Shown: one piece after another, positions 21,948-32,827 of the stretch
How the letters are laid out: each line of letters starts with the position of its first letter
Numbering within the stretch: position 1 is the first letter of the stretch
Source: Gracilaria domingensis
Lineage: Eukaryota; Rhodophyta; Florideophyceae; Gracilariales; Gracilariaceae
NCBI GenBank assembly: GCA_022539475.1
Contig: VCMS01000152.1
Coordinates: 1-64,000 of the forward strand
Direction of reading: 5' to 3'
DNA: 64,000 nt
Program-made: the position numbers and the translations under genes
The notes under the pieces: generated by a model
Database searches by the model: none
Told to the model about the DNA's origin: nothing
What the model saw: the letters and a program-made list of their open reading frames with translations, nothing else

Positions 21948-22933
21948 TGTTGTGCAAACCCAGGACGGGTGTAACACGCACAGGATGTCCGAAGTCCTGC
22001 TCCGTAGGGGATGGTAGCCCGGTGGACGAGCCTCTGTTGACACCGGGGACCTGGGTGTAAGACCAGTATCGTACTGAGGAAAACCTACAGCGTTGAATGC
22101 AGAAAGTCCAATATCAAGAGGATCACCAGCCAAGAACGAAGTAGAAGCGAGGAATACCCGAAAGGAGTTGAGCCGGACACTCCGGGAGGAGGCGTAGCCC
22201 AAGAAACAAGGGAAAAGGAGATACGTCCAAAGAAGAGACGCTGGCCGTGCACACGCAGGCAACAGGCCCGACGTCGGGGAAAAAGAACAAGAAAAGAACC
22301 AAGAAAGAACCCAATACTTGGGCGGAGATCTGTCCTGCAATCAGGAATTAATCGAAAGAGTAGACGTCAATACCACACGGTATATACAGATTCCTTAGGC
22401 GTCCCAAGGGGAGTACGCGTGCTTATACTTCTTGAGGTGACCCTCCGGGCGCAGTAGTAGGCAAGGGCAGTAGCGCCTAGAGCCCACACTCAAGATGAAG
22501 TGCCCTCTGATCCGAGTGGCAGTTCTCGAAGGAGAGGCTTGGTTACTTTACCATCAGGTGGTGTTCAGCCGCCCCTGCACCTCTAAGTACCCCAAGTGCA
22601 GGAGCGGTTGACTGATTACAATAGTGCACACCCCGCACGGGTGGTACACGTACGCAACCCCACTGTCGGGGTGCAAAAATAAAGACAAACTAAAGTATTC
22701 CCCGAAATAACACACTGGTATGCAAGCCATCCACCTCCACGTGTCCACGCCTAATCAGGGACCTTGGCCCATGCACGCCCCTCTACGGGTGCTAATTAAA
22801 ATTAAATTAACCAACGGTTGAAGACTCCCATGGAGGATGCACCTCATAACTTCAAGTGCCACGTGCACGGGCGCATCGCTCATGTATGAAGAGCTTCTTC
22901 GTCAAACACCGTCAGAATCGGGTTTGCTCCACA
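21948..22933 (-). repeat. Solo LTR (986 bp) nested in element 2 integrase
   Basis: Plus-strand ends TGTTGTGCAAACC and GGTTTGCTCCACA. It is flanked by the 5-bp duplication CTTTC at 21943-21947 and 22934-22938. No internal coding region is left, so the two LTRs of a former element recombined. Its size and ends match the element C LTR family. Confidence 0.9.
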
Positions 22934-23457
22934 CTTTCTTCCACCTGCGTGGCCACCTAACTTTGCGTAATTCGAAAGGTGTAGGATCCTCGTCTGCAAC
23001 GAGTGTGGTACCACAACTTGTGGGTGTGACTCGACTGTCCTTACGAGGTAGCCGATGTCGTTGACCTCTAATGGGAGGGTGGCTCCACCGTTAAGTCGGG
23101 CAAGGATCGTGATGCAGAACGGGTTTCCATGTTGTTCTCGGATCATTTCTTCCGGTGATACCGATAAAAAATTTCCCGGTAGGGGCTTTATAGCCTCGGT
23201 TTTGCCTGCAACAACCAGTTCATAAAACTCAGCGTCCATATCATCCCAGTCATCTGGCCAGTCGTCAAGCTGCCACTCTGGGAGTTCCGGTTCATCATCG
23301 TCGACACGAAGCAAGGGATTTCATCGTCCTCAACGAGCAGAGTTTCCCCATTCGTGGGTAAGCGCGACAGCGCGTCCGCCTGGGTGTTTAGGGTCCCTTT
23401 TTTGTATTCGACGTCGAAGTCGAATTCCGCTAGGCGGAGCCTCTACCGCATAAGGGG
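22934..23457 (-). pseudogene. pol: Element 2 RNase H tail and integrase N-terminus
   Basis: Minus-strand reading from 23457: RLRLAEFDFDVEYKKG and QADALSRLP (end of RNase H), a frame change near 23315, an acidic spacer, then EEMIREQHGNPFC and HLSNYAKLGGHAGGRK (start of the zinc module). Homology to the other elements ends at about 23457 in the LMRWRLRL motif. Confidence 0.8.
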
Positions 23458-23603
23458 TTGGGTACCAAAACTACGGCAAAGCTGCGGCGCAAACAAAACG
23501 CACTTTTGGACGTTACAAATAACCTTGCGGTTAGTATTACGTCGAACTGGCTCGCGGCTACCACGCAGATTGCTTCACGGTAGCGGCGAGCCAGTTTTGG
23601 TAC
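23458..23603. repeat. Nested inverted repeats at the element 2 breakpoint
   Basis: The outer pair is 23462-23472 (GTACCAAAACT) with 23593-23603. The inner pair is 23546-23562 with 23579-23595 (16 of 17 bp, 16-nt loop). They start within 5 bp of the point where element 2 is cut, so they may be linked to the rearrangement or to a small non-autonomous element. Confidence 0.75.
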
Positions 23604-23859
23604 TTAATAGATCTGTGAGCCACTCTTGGGATTCCTCCACTTCGGCTGACCCCCCACCCATACCAGCATCGAACACGCCCAACTTAGCGCAAATCTTGCT
23701 GCGCAGTTACTGCAAAGCAGGAGCAGCCAGCAGATTATGGCGTCTCTACCATGGGGGTGCTTCCAAAAGTTGCGCACCCCTATCGAAATCCCGACGATCC
23801 CCTACCACGCGCACTCCGTTTGTCACCCGGTTGGGGTGATATTACTCTCCGTCGCCCAC

Positions 23860-25440
23860 ATGAATTCGGACGACGAAATTGAACAAGCAGAACTCGCCGA
23901 AGAAGCCCTTTTACCTTCCGATGAAGACCCAAAGACGACGCCAGAACAACAAACAAGACCGCATTTACCGTCGAATTTCTCAACAGCCTCACCATCCAAG
24001 AGCAAGTATCAAAAGATGCACTTTACCACCGGGAATGAAGAGCTTGACTTTGCATACAACTTTATCCTTACCAGAAGTATTTCCCAATTGAAAGAATTGC
24101 TACAGGACTACCGCGTTCGCCGCTCAAACTCTGGTAAGCGCGACGTGTTGCGCGCACGATTGGCCCTTCACGTCCTTAGCGAGGTCGAACGTGCCATAAT
24201 GCCAGTCTCCTTGCTTGAGTCGTTACCGAAAGAGGCTGTTTCACGGCACATTGAAGTGAAAAAGCACGCAACGTGTGCAAAGATGCCTGCCAGTATGGTC
24301 CTCCTTGCTTTGCTTGGAAACGACAAAGAGAGAAAGGCATTCGAGCGAATTCTCCGCCCCAACTTACTGAATTCTACATCTTCCCCCCTCGGCGGTGTTT
24401 CGTTGTCCGCAATGAGAGAACCACCAAATAAGGAAACGGAAAAAGGAGGCAAGAAACAAACCCCAGAGTTCTGTGACGATGAATTTGCTCGTCTGCTGCT
24501 GCTGATGAGAGACGACGAGCAGACAAAGCGATACATTTCCAACCTCTGCATCACAATCCCGCGAGACAAACAAGATATAGGCATCAAGAAGTCAAACTTG
24601 TGGGACAGGATTGCATCGAGGTTCAATAATCCCGACTTTTGTCTAAATGAATCTTTTCCAGAGCCTGTCCAGGACTTTTGTTCGGGTTTGGTCCCATTGA
24701 CACAGCGCACGGGCCAGAAGTTGCCGACTGTTTGGCGAGAAAACACCAGTAACTGGACGAGCACTGTTGCAAAGTACGAAGTTTCCGGTAACAATGGCGA
24801 GTTGCCGTTTATTGACTTTTGCCACCGAATCCAGCGAAAAAACCAGCTGTCTGCGTTAAATCGTCGCGTGTACATAACATATTGTGTGTATGGGCTGGAC
24901 TATGTTGCCTACGATCGCCAAGTCGGCCAGTTTATGACAAAGAAGCTACCAAACAACGCGGGTGGATCTCTGGGTGTTACCAGAAACATTGATGTGATTC
25001 TTGGTAGAAATCGTAGGCATTCTAGCGGAGGTGATGTATCTCAGGGATCCAAGCGTCCCAAGTCTCAACGAGATAGCAGCGACAATTCCATTCATGATAT
25101 GGTTTCAAATTTAAGTTCGCATATGGACCTGGTGGCGAGGAGCTTCAGGCAGAGGGTGGGTATACAGAATGAGAAGCACAGGGATCGCAAGGAAGCGAAA
25201 GAATCGACCACCTCTCAGGCAGCCTGTAGTTCTTTACAGGCTCAAATACAGCAAACGATTTCTCTAATGGAAGTGACGAGGATGTTAGAAGAGGCCAACA
25301 TCAACTATCAAGAGGCCCAAAAGAGAGGTGCGGACGTTGAGCACATATCTCGCTTGAAAAAGGCGTATAACTCCATATACAAGCTTTTCGAAGCAATGCT
25401 TGGAGAGAACGAGGGGGACAGAAAGAAAGGTAATGAGTGA
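23860..25440 (+). CDS. Probable DNA-binding protein with SAP-like and trihelix-like regions
   Basis: An intact frame of 526 residues from ATG 23860. An in-frame ATG at 23737 would add 41 residues, but the acidic MNSDDEIEQAELAEEA start looks more natural. Residues about 65-105 (RSISQLKELLQDYRV..SGKRDVLRARL) resemble a SAP helix-extended-loop-helix DNA-binding motif. Residues about 245-340 (NLWDRIASRFNNP, then TVWRENTSNWTSTVAKYEVSG, then FIDFCHRI) resemble the Trp-spaced Myb/trihelix domain of transposon accessory proteins. The last 100 residues are charged and predicted coiled coil. Both matches are by pattern. The gene lies between a broken retroelement and a broken RAD52. It may be a host regulator or the accessory protein of a DNA transposon; no flanking inverted repeats were found. 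Confidence 0.6.
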   Translation: MNSDDEIEQAELAEEALLPSDEDPKTTPEQQTRPHLPSNFSTASPSKSKYQKMHFTTGNEELDFAYNFILTRSISQLKELLQDYRVRRSNSGKRDVLRARLALHVLSEVERAIMPVSLLESLPKEAVSRHIEVKKHATCAKMPASMVLLALLGNDKERKAFERILRPNLLNSTSSPLGGVSLSAMREPPNKETEKGGKKQTPEFCDDEFARLLLLMRDDEQTKRYISNLCITIPRDKQDIGIKKSNLWDRIASRFNNPDFCLNESFPEPVQDFCSGLVPLTQRTGQKLPTVWRENTSNWTSTVAKYEVSGNNGELPFIDFCHRIQRKNQLSALNRRVYITYCVYGLDYVAYDRQVGQFMTKKLPNNAGGSLGVTRNIDVILGRNRRHSSGGDVSQGSKRPKSQRDSSDNSIHDMVSNLSSHMDLVARSFRQRVGIQNEKHRDRKEAKESTTSQAACSSLQAQIQQTISLMEVTRMLEEANINYQEAQKRGADVEHISRLKKAYNSIYKLFEAMLGENEGDRKKGNE

Positions 25441-25690
25441 TAGAACTAGAGTATTGTTACAGATAGATTAATTGAATGCACCTTTGCTTCGGTACCGCGA
25501 GAACAGGGGCTGCGCGGCGCTGATCATCGCCTAAACGCAGCTCTCAGGGGCTGAAGACGAGCTCGAAGCAGGGCTGCGCCTCTTTGAAAACTCCCGCCGC
25601 CCCCTCCTTTCCTTCCCCTCCCTCCTATCTGTTGAGGCGTGCCCTTTCCGCTCGCCGCGTGTTGCTTGCGTCTGTGTGTAACAGTGTGCC

Positions 25691-26742
25691 ATGATGAAAG
25701 ACTTTGCGCATACTGATATTGCGCCACGCACCTCCGACTTTGTGGTCAAGAGCGAGGACGTGGCGTGTAAACCGCCGCTGCCGCTGCGCAACAAGCGCAA
25801 GTCCGCGCGTACATTCGGCAACGCGCCGTTTTCCTAAGATGAGAGTCGCACGATTCGAAAGCGACTCAACTCGGGCCTCACGCGCAGCGACACCATGCAG
25901 CGTCCGGGGCCTGGCGGCGCGCCCATCACGTACCTGGAGGGCTGGAAAGCCATCCACGAGGCCAACCAAATCTTTGGTTTCAATGGCTGGTCGTCTGAGA
26001 TTCTCCAGCTGGACCAACGCTTTCTGGAGGCGTTGAGGGGTCCTTTCAGTGTGTGCGTCACTGCTACCGTGCGCATCACGCTGCGTGACGGCTGTCAGCG
26101 GGAGATCGTGGCGGCGGCGTGGCCGAGAATATGCACTCAAAGGGCGATGCGATTCTCAAGGCGGAGAAGGAAGCTGTGACGAATGTTACCAAACGCGCGT
26201 TGAAGAACTTTGGGTTGCGACGAAGCTTCTCGCTGAATGATCTACAACAAGTGAGGGACATGAGTCGACCGGCGCAACGCGCGAGTGTTGGAGCGAATGA
26301 TGGTGGCTCAAGGGCGCTTGCGAACACTAATCAGCCGCGCTTCTCGGCGAAGCAACAGCAGAAATCGCCGGCTACGGCCGGTGTGTGCAATGGAAAGGTG
26401 CTGATGGCAAATGCAATGGGCGATCGCGCAGGGAGTGCAAAACTCCTCGAGAAGACGTTTTCAAACGCGGTGACGCCTTCGGGCGGTCGCGATGCGGCGC
26501 CGGCGCAGGCGCAGGCGATGTTGCAGAACAAGACGCAGCGAGTGCGCGCGAATCAGGAGGCGAGCAGGGTGCAACAGGCGGTGGCTACAATACAGAAGCA
26601 ACAGCCAGCGAGGGCGTCCATAAACAACATAACACAGTTGAATGTGGTGCCGGGCAGCTTTGCGGGCTCACACCACGCGAATGGGGGCGCGAGTTCGTTC
26701 GGTGCAGCGATGGTGGATGCGCGAATGGCAGGACGGTTGTAG
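25691..26742 (+). pseudogene. RAD52: RAD52 family recombination mediator, two lesions
   Basis: RAD52 anneals complementary single strands and loads RAD51 in homologous recombination. The conserved domain is clear: MQRPGPGGAPITYLEGWKAI, ANQIFGFNGWSSEI, TATVRITLRDGC, then AENMHSKGDAILKAEKEAV and NVTKRALKNFG. From ATG 25691 the frame meets TAA at 25835-25837, just before RTIRKRL. A 1-nt loss in a GGC repeat near 26108-26122 then shifts the frame between REIV and GVAENM. The C-terminal 170 residues are Gln/Ala/Asn-rich low complexity, as in other RAD52 tails. Two lesions suggest a pseudogene. A sequencing error in the GGC run could explain one of them, and an intron could hide the first. The upstream 100 bp are pyrimidine-rich. 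Confidence 0.85.
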
Positions 26743-26887
26743 AAGAGCAATGGGGTGTCGTCGACATCGTCGGGCAGAGTGGGTCAGACTGTAGGCGTGC
26801 AGGCGTCAAACATGAACGTTGAAGGCGCGTCAGCGGCGGCGAAGCAACAGTATGACGGCGTGAGAGCCTCACGGGCCCCCAGCAGAA

Positions 26888-27385
26888 GCGGCGCGCAGCG
26901 CGGTGTGTCGCGCCGGTGTGGTGGGGCGCGCGGTGTGTCACGGCGGTATCGCGGCGGGCGCGGTGGGTCGCGGTTGTGTCGCGGTGCGCACGCCGCGTCA
27001 CAGCCGTATTGCGACGCGGACTGTGCGGCGCGTTGGTGTCGCGTCGCTGTGGCGTCGAGCGCGCTGTATCGCAGCGGTAGAGCGGCGCATACGGTGCGTC
27101 GCTGCGGTGTGGCTGCGAGCGCAGTAGATCGCGACGTTGTGGCGGCGCGCGCGGTGTCTCATGGTGGTGTGGCAGTATGACGGCGCGCGCGCTGCCTCTC
27201 GGCGGTATGGCGGCGTGCGCGGTGCGTCGCGGCGCTAGAGCGTCGCGTTTGGTGCGTCGCTGCCGTGTGGTGGCGTGTGCGGTGGGTCGCGCCGTTGTGG
27301 TGGCGCGCGCGCGGTGTCATGGTGGTGTGACAGTGCTGCGGCACGCGCGCTGCGTCTCGGCGGTGAGGCGGCACACGCGCTGACA
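26888..27385. repeat. Degenerate 30-bp minisatellite, GC-rich
   Basis: About 17 diverged units of 30 bp with a core like GCGGTGTGTCGCGGC. In one frame they read as a 10-residue period (RGVSRRCGGA, RGVSRRYRGG, RGGSRLCRGA and so on), which makes the period easy to see. It lies between the 3' ends of the RAD52 and glycosyltransferase pseudogenes. The open frames on both strands are by-products of the repeat. Confidence 0.8.
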
Positions 27386-27401
27386 TGCCATTGCTGTAGA
27401 T

Positions 27402-28354
27402 AGGACTAGCCATAGAGATAATATCGTTCGGCACAGGAAGCTTTTCAATCTGTTCGTTCTCAGATTCCCATGTGGTAACATTTGAATTCATTACGGCAGA
27501 AGATTTGAAGTATATGTCTTGTCTGGATAGTCGACAATAAACTTTCCTACATTCTCTTGCAACATATAGTTCTAGAAATCGATGTCTCCCCAAACAGCAT
27601 CATACTTGACATTACCAGCCAGGAGCCATTTTGGAATGAACTTGTCCATTACGGGGAAATGGAGATTAGATGTGTCAAAGATGTCTGAGTACAGTGCGTC
27701 GAAATGTTCGTCCTTTTCCCAGATGACCACAGGCTCTTGACCTGTTCTCTCTGCAAATGAAATGCCGCTGCCCATGGACCGCAAGCGATTACCAATTACG
27801 TTCTGGACGTTAATGAGCACAAAACGTGGTCTGACATCACTGTCAATGACTTCGTCAATTCCTGAAGCCTTCTGGCGCTTGTTTATGTTGTTCAAGAATA
27901 TCTCGGCAGCACGCGTGGCCATAGATTGTATGATACCCCACGGCATACCATAGTCATCGTGCATACGGCGACCCAGGGCTAGTCTTCGTATTTCGGTGTA
28001 TTCGTCAGTAGATACGAGAGTCTTAAGAGCGGGTGGGATGTAAGTAGCGCGGAGCAAATCAGGGTCTCCTCCCTGTTGTGCGTACTGGGGCCTTTCGAAT
28101 GTCTTGTTCCATGGCTCCGCAATCTTTTCAAGAATAAGAATGTTGATATCTATCAGCACCCGGGGGAACTAGACACCCTCCTGAATGCGAAACTTGTCCT
28201 CATGGAATATATGACTGAAAGGGTCGAAGCCGACGTTAAGTCCCTCTGCACCCGAGGCCTCGAGGCGTTCGTACAGGTCATCGTCATCAAAGCCATACGT
28301 TTGAATTCTCTCGTCATAGCCGCCGATGGACCAAAACCGAGTTTCAGATACGAC
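27402..28354 (-). pseudogene. Two-domain glycosyltransferase, decayed and cut by element C
   Basis: Reading from 28354: RFWSIGGYDERIQTYGFDDD and DLYERL form the end of a GT-A domain (GGYDE-YGxDDxDL pattern, donor and metal site). After TAG 28169-28171 comes a second domain with RPRFVLINVQNVIGNRLRSM, GSGISFAERTGQEPVVIW and DALYSDIFD, the GNRLR signature of a fucosyltransferase-like GT-B family. TAG 27572-27574 and a 1-nt shift near 27510 follow. The end is lost in the minisatellite around 27390. The start is lost because the LTR of element C begins at 28355. Such enzymes modify glycoproteins or cell-wall polysaccharides in the Golgi. The exact sugar specificity cannot be told. Confidence 0.7.
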
Positions 28355-29342
28355 TTTAGAGCAAAACCCTGCGCTAGGCGCGATGGGGAATCTCCACTAG
28401 GATATCCGAGTCCTACTCCCTGGATTGGATAGAAACAGCGGTAGAACTTTCTGTCCGTGCTCGAGTCGCGATACAAGCCGGGTGTAAGACCGGAGACGGT
28501 GACTGGATATAGCTACAGAGGTGAGATGCAAAGAACGGTGTAGATCCAGAGGTGAAGTGTGATCCGAACCTGGAGAGATGGAGAAAAAGGGAACCGTGTC
28601 AACGGGGGAAAGCTCACGGTGCAACCCACCGGAGCGAAGCTACGGACCGTGCCAACCGGCGGGAACAGGTCCGATAGCGGAGCGACGCACAAAGGCGTGC
28701 CAAAAATATACCCAATACTGGGGCGGAAGCAATACCTGAACCAGGTGAACGGGTGACAACAACAGTCACGAAAGTGAACAACAAAATACAATGACAACAA
28801 CAATGGACCGATAAAACGGTAGATATAACAAAGATTCCAGAGATGGCAAGATGCAAGCTTCCTAAGTGACCCTGAGGGGTAGTAGCGCCGAAACCAATCG
28901 TGGTTACTCTCCGCGGGGAGTGGTAAACTTACGTAGGCAGCTGTCTACTATAACCCGATTCTCAACAGGACGCGACTCTGTTGTTCATTTACTTGGAGGC
29001 TCCAGGGTGAGATCACCCCAGCATATATACTATTACTACTACGGTATCTACAATACACACCTCCCGAGGGTCATACACGTGGACGAACCACTGTCACGGT
29101 GCAGGGTATTCCCCAACGGGCGTGGCACAAATATCTAACTAGCCAGCTCCACCACGTGGCCTACTATCACACCTACTAGGCACTTCCCATGCAGGGTCCA
29201 CCTATTAAGGGTCCAACCAAACCATCCCAACAATACCCAAAATTAAAGGGAGTTTTCATAACTTAGCCACGTCCCCGGCCATCGGTACCATCTCATTCTG
29301 AGAACCGTGATGCATCCGATAGCGGAAAGCCGTTGCTCCACA
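28355..29342 (-). repeat. 3' LTR of element C (988 bp)
   Basis: Minus-strand start TGTGGAGCAACGG next to the polypurine tract. The other end reads GGTTTTGCTCTAAA, a changed form of the expected CTACA. It is the same family as the solo LTR at 36241-37235, which lies in the opposite orientation 7 kb away. Confidence 0.85.
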
Positions 29343-29355
29343 TCTCCCCCTCCTT
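29343..29355 (-). promoter_or_regulatory. 3' polypurine tract of element C
   Basis: Minus strand AAGGAGGGGGAGA abuts the LTR start TGTGGAGC. Confidence 0.85.
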
Positions 29356-29404
29356 AGGTTTGAGCGCGAGCGGGAGCGCAACGGCGAAGTACCGACATCG
29401 GGAG

Positions 29405-29410
29405 TATAAA
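29405..29410 (+). promoter_or_regulatory. TATA box of the element C antisense gene
   Basis: TATAAA, 63 bp from the LTR edge. The nearby ATG at 29412 is too close to be used; the next in frame, 29559, lies 154 bp downstream. Confidence 0.65.
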
Positions 29411-29558
29411 TATGACGTCCCCTCAGGGTTCTACCGACCACTTGGTTCTTCCACGCAAGCGGCTTTCGCCTCCGACCTCGGATATAACTCCTCCTTCTCC
29501 TCCGATACCTCGGCGTTCGCTACCAGTGCCTACTGCTCCTTCTTATCCTTTGACAGGA

Positions 29559-31471
29559 ATGAATCCGAACCCCTTCCATACCAACCCGCTCCCGGGGAAC
29601 TCTTCGTCAGCTCTGCAAGCGGCGTCTGAGGTGCCCTCGGGCAGTGCGTCGCAACAAGGACATCCTCCTCAAGGCCCCTCCCAATACTTTGGTGTGTTTC
29701 AGTCAGCTTCTCTCCCTCAAGGGATTCCGTACGGTGGTCCGTTCAATCAACCCTACGCGGGGTACAACCATCTCGGGTTCTTTCCTTCTCAGGCGCAAGC
29801 TCCGGTCCCGCAAGCGGTGGCTCCTTTCAGCTTCTACGAGGCGTATCCCCATCCGGGTGCTCCTCTTCCGATGCCTACGGCTCCTCCAGTTGCTTCTACA
29901 CAGCAGACTCTGGATCCTAACGCCATTGCTTGGAATGCCGAGCAGGCTGTCCCGTTGACGGTGAACCCCCGTGGGTGGATTAGTCGTGAGTCCCTCGTGA
30001 ATCGGGATATACGCCGCGAGGGCCTTATCTTCTCCCGCGCGCCGTGGTTCCACCCGACAGCGGTTGCCGATGAGGCTCTCATCGATTCTTACGCCGTGAA
30101 CGGAATGCTCCCAGGTGGGATCCCCCGAGATGCAGTACGCTCCCGCGAGTGGTGAACCCGCATTGCGGTGGAACCTCACTTGCTCCGATGTGAACGTGGA
30201 CAGTCCTCTGACCAAGCGCGTGGGGAGATGGCTCGTCTGGCTTATTCCAGGGTTGGAAGGTTGCGATATGATCATCCGATTCTGGCAGAATTCGACTTCG
30301 ACGTGTCGCACTACCATACCTACGGGGAGGTTTCATATATGGCAACGCGTTGGCGGAGTTTCCGGAAGCGGAGCATCGGTATCACTTTGGTGAAGTGGAT
30401 CCTGATATCCTCCTGTGGAGTCGTCCCTCGCTGAAGGCAGAGTTCCGATACCTGTCACGGAGTAGGCGTCACAACCGTGATCTCTATGATTTCGAGAGGA
30501 GGGTCCGGTTCGAGCGGAATGCGCGCTCCCGTCGCGGACTTCTGATTCCGTATCCAAATTTGGAGGTTGATCGTTTGCGCTTCGATGCCTTACCGTCCCG
30601 ATACGTGGGCCTTCCATCGTGGTGGAGTCGGGTAGATTTCCCTGCGGGGTGTTTCGCTGAACTCGGGCCGAGCATCTACTATATCGGCTCGCGGTTGATA
30701 GACAATCCCAACTCGGGCTTTTGGTCGTTGGTACTCGCCGAGTGGGCTGCCCGCGTCGCGGTTCATCTTCTGTGGGATGTCTATGATCACTACCGCTTGT
30801 GGTATCTCCCTCCAAATTTGAGGTGGCTCCTTCGAAGAATTGATCTCGTTACCCCCTTGGGTTCCGAGGCTAACCAGGAAAAGGTTGGGGAGTTGTTGGA
30901 TGTCATCGACAGGGTCTAATGGGACCGAGCTCCGGTAGCTTGGCAGCCTGACAGGCGACAGCGTTTCCGCGACCGATCACCGGGGCGAATTTTCACCCGT
31001 TCCGGGGTCTGGGTGTACTACGACCCGTGGGAGCGATAGTTCATCTCCGAGGAGCAAGCGACTGCAATGGCGGCTATGCCCCGCGCAATGCCGGTCGGTC
31101 ACCCAGTAGGGTTCGTGTTCCCCGAGGATTACGCCGTTCCGTCGGATGCACCTGATCCAATGTTGGACGATGATGAGATTGACACCGTAGCCGGGCCAGC
31201 ACAGCTGACAGAAGTTCCGAACTCGGATCCTAACGCGGCAGCGGTCCCAACAGAGGGCGTTCAAGCCCCTGTGGGATGGTCCTTGATCGCTCCCACTACT
31301 CAGCCTGCCAATTGGTCTGGGAGTGTGGCTTCCCTTCGTACTGACCTCCAGGCTCATGGCATTCCGATCTCCCCGGGAGTGAACACCGTTGCGGGGCTCG
31401 CGGCTCTCGCGAGCGAGTACTTCGCGAAAAATCCGAACACGGGAAGCGGTGCTCCCTCCACTGGCGGTTAG
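29559..31471 (+). pseudogene. Antisense accessory protein (aORF) of element C
   Basis: The frame is open from 29412, but 29559 (MNPNP) fits the TATA spacing and the MNP start of element 1. Lesions: TGA 30153-30155 at an Arg position of related copies, a frameshift near 30340, TAA 30917-30919 and TAG 31036-31038. Conserved blocks: SRAPWFHPTAV, TYGEVSYMA, AEFRYLSR, PSWWSRVDFPAGCFAE, YYIGSRLIDNPNSGFW, EWAARVAVHLLWDVYDH, WYLPPNLRW and VGHPVGFVFPEDY. The N-terminus is Pro/Gln/Ser-rich. It is clearly related to the aORFs of elements 1 and 2 along the full length. Confidence 0.72.
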
Positions 31472-31862
31472 CCCCTCATGAGGTCTTCCTCCAATTTTAG
31501 AGTGTCTTGTGATAGTTTCCAATTAATGCCAGCTAGTGGCAAATTTTCCCTTACCCTCGTCGAGGTATGCTCCTCGGCGACGAGCTTCTTCTTCTTCCTT
31601 CTTCCTCAACAGGATCTGTTCTCTTCCACTTCTCTTCTAGTTCCTGGCCACGTAGTGCAGATGTCTTCATTCCTTTCTAGGCAGTTTCTACTTCTCCGTA
31701 ATACGGAAGTTTCCCGATAATTCGGTAATTCTACTACATCTCTCCTATGATACAGAGGATCTCTGCCTACTTCTTTCTCTTCTTCTTCTCTTCTGAGCAT
31801 CCTTCTTCGGACTTCTTACCGCATGGCGGGCATGAGTACTGTAAAACACACCGGTAAGCGGG
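31472..31862. other. Spacer between aORF and chromodomain of element C
   Basis: Pyrimidine-rich (CTT/TTC tracts around 31580-31680 and 31765-31800). The two convergent reading frames end on either side. No gene is seen. Confidence 0.4.
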
Positions 31863-32111
31863 CTACCGGACCATCGCGTTATCCAATGTTGGTGGCAATG
31901 GTGTCCGAGTACGGCGATGATACGACATCACCTTGGATCTGGGGAGGCGTTCAATTGGCTCCCAAGTGTCCTCGTCAGGGGGATAGGCGTACCAACGGAC
32001 TCTATAGATTAGTTTCCCTTCGGGGGTTTCCTCGTGTTCCACGATAAGATCTACCACGAATTCTTGTGGGTATACGCCATCTTCGGCTTCTTCCTTGTCC
32101 TTTCCCGACAT
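31863..32111 (-). pseudogene. Element C chromodomain
   Basis: About 82 residues: VYPQEFVVDLIVEHEETPEG then YRVRWYAYPPDEDTWEPIER and LPRSKVMSYHRR, a complete chromodomain with the aromatic cage positions (Trp-Tyr-Ala-Tyr and Trp of DTWEP). It starts with an ATG, but in the related element B the chromodomain is read through from pol. Between it and the pol linker (32112-32827) no domain is recognised, though there are Arg/Ala-rich open stretches. Confidence 0.85.
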
Positions 32112-32827
32112 CGGGGAATGACAATTAGCAAAACCCAGGCGGATTAGTAGTTCCTTCGGGCTCTGAACCGGTTCTCGGGGCAGAGGATGGGTGAAATGTC
32201 GTGTCCTCCAGCCGTCGCGACGGAGTGCGCTAACTCCTGAAACGGGCGTCCATTTGCCTCACAAGTGAGCTCAATCGAAAGCTCTCGAGCTCCGGATTCT
32301 GGCAAACTCTTTTCTATCCCAGACGGGCGATTAACCGCCAAACGGTAGCCTCCGTGCTGCGGAGCTACTTTCAGTTTGGCCGCGGAGGAGCCGTTGGGGC
32401 GGAGAAGCGGTGCACAGCACTCCCCGTGCCGGGCGGCGGAACGTCGGGCCATGGCGCGTGACCTGCCGTGCACTCCATTTTCATTGGAGAGTAGGGCGCG
32501 CGCGTGCACGCGTGTGCGCCACACGTCCCATGAACGGTATCTACGGTGTCAGACCCCGGCCGACGGTTGCCAAGCGGCGTGCACGACTCTCCAGCAATGG
32601 CGCTCGATTACAGCGTGTAATCTCAAATCTCCCGCCAGCGGGCTGCGCATTCACACTATCGGCAGTGCCGTTTACCGTGATTACGGGTCCCACGCCTGGT
32701 AGCGTTCCGTGTTCTTCATTACGCCCTTAAGACGGACTTCTCCACTTCCTTCTTCAGGCCTTCCAGGGTAATTCGCAAGGATTCTTCTCTTCTTTCTCCT
32801 CCCGCTACGGGCTGTTCCCAAGGGGGG

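Larger units (their letters stand above)
16389..23457 (-). mobile_element. Element 2: 5'-truncated chromovirus with nested solo LTR
   Basis: Read on the minus strand from 23457: RNase H tail, integrase, linker, chromodomain, then the opposite-strand aORF, polypurine tract and 743-bp 3' LTR. The 5' LTR, gag, protease and RT are missing, and homology stops abruptly in RNase H at about 23457. A 986-bp solo LTR (21948-22933) interrupts the integrase. Confidence 0.88.

Noticed and set aside
26755-27383. Long open frames on both strands through the minisatellite
   Set aside because: They arise from a 30-bp repeat whose length is divisible by three and which lacks stops. They have no domain.
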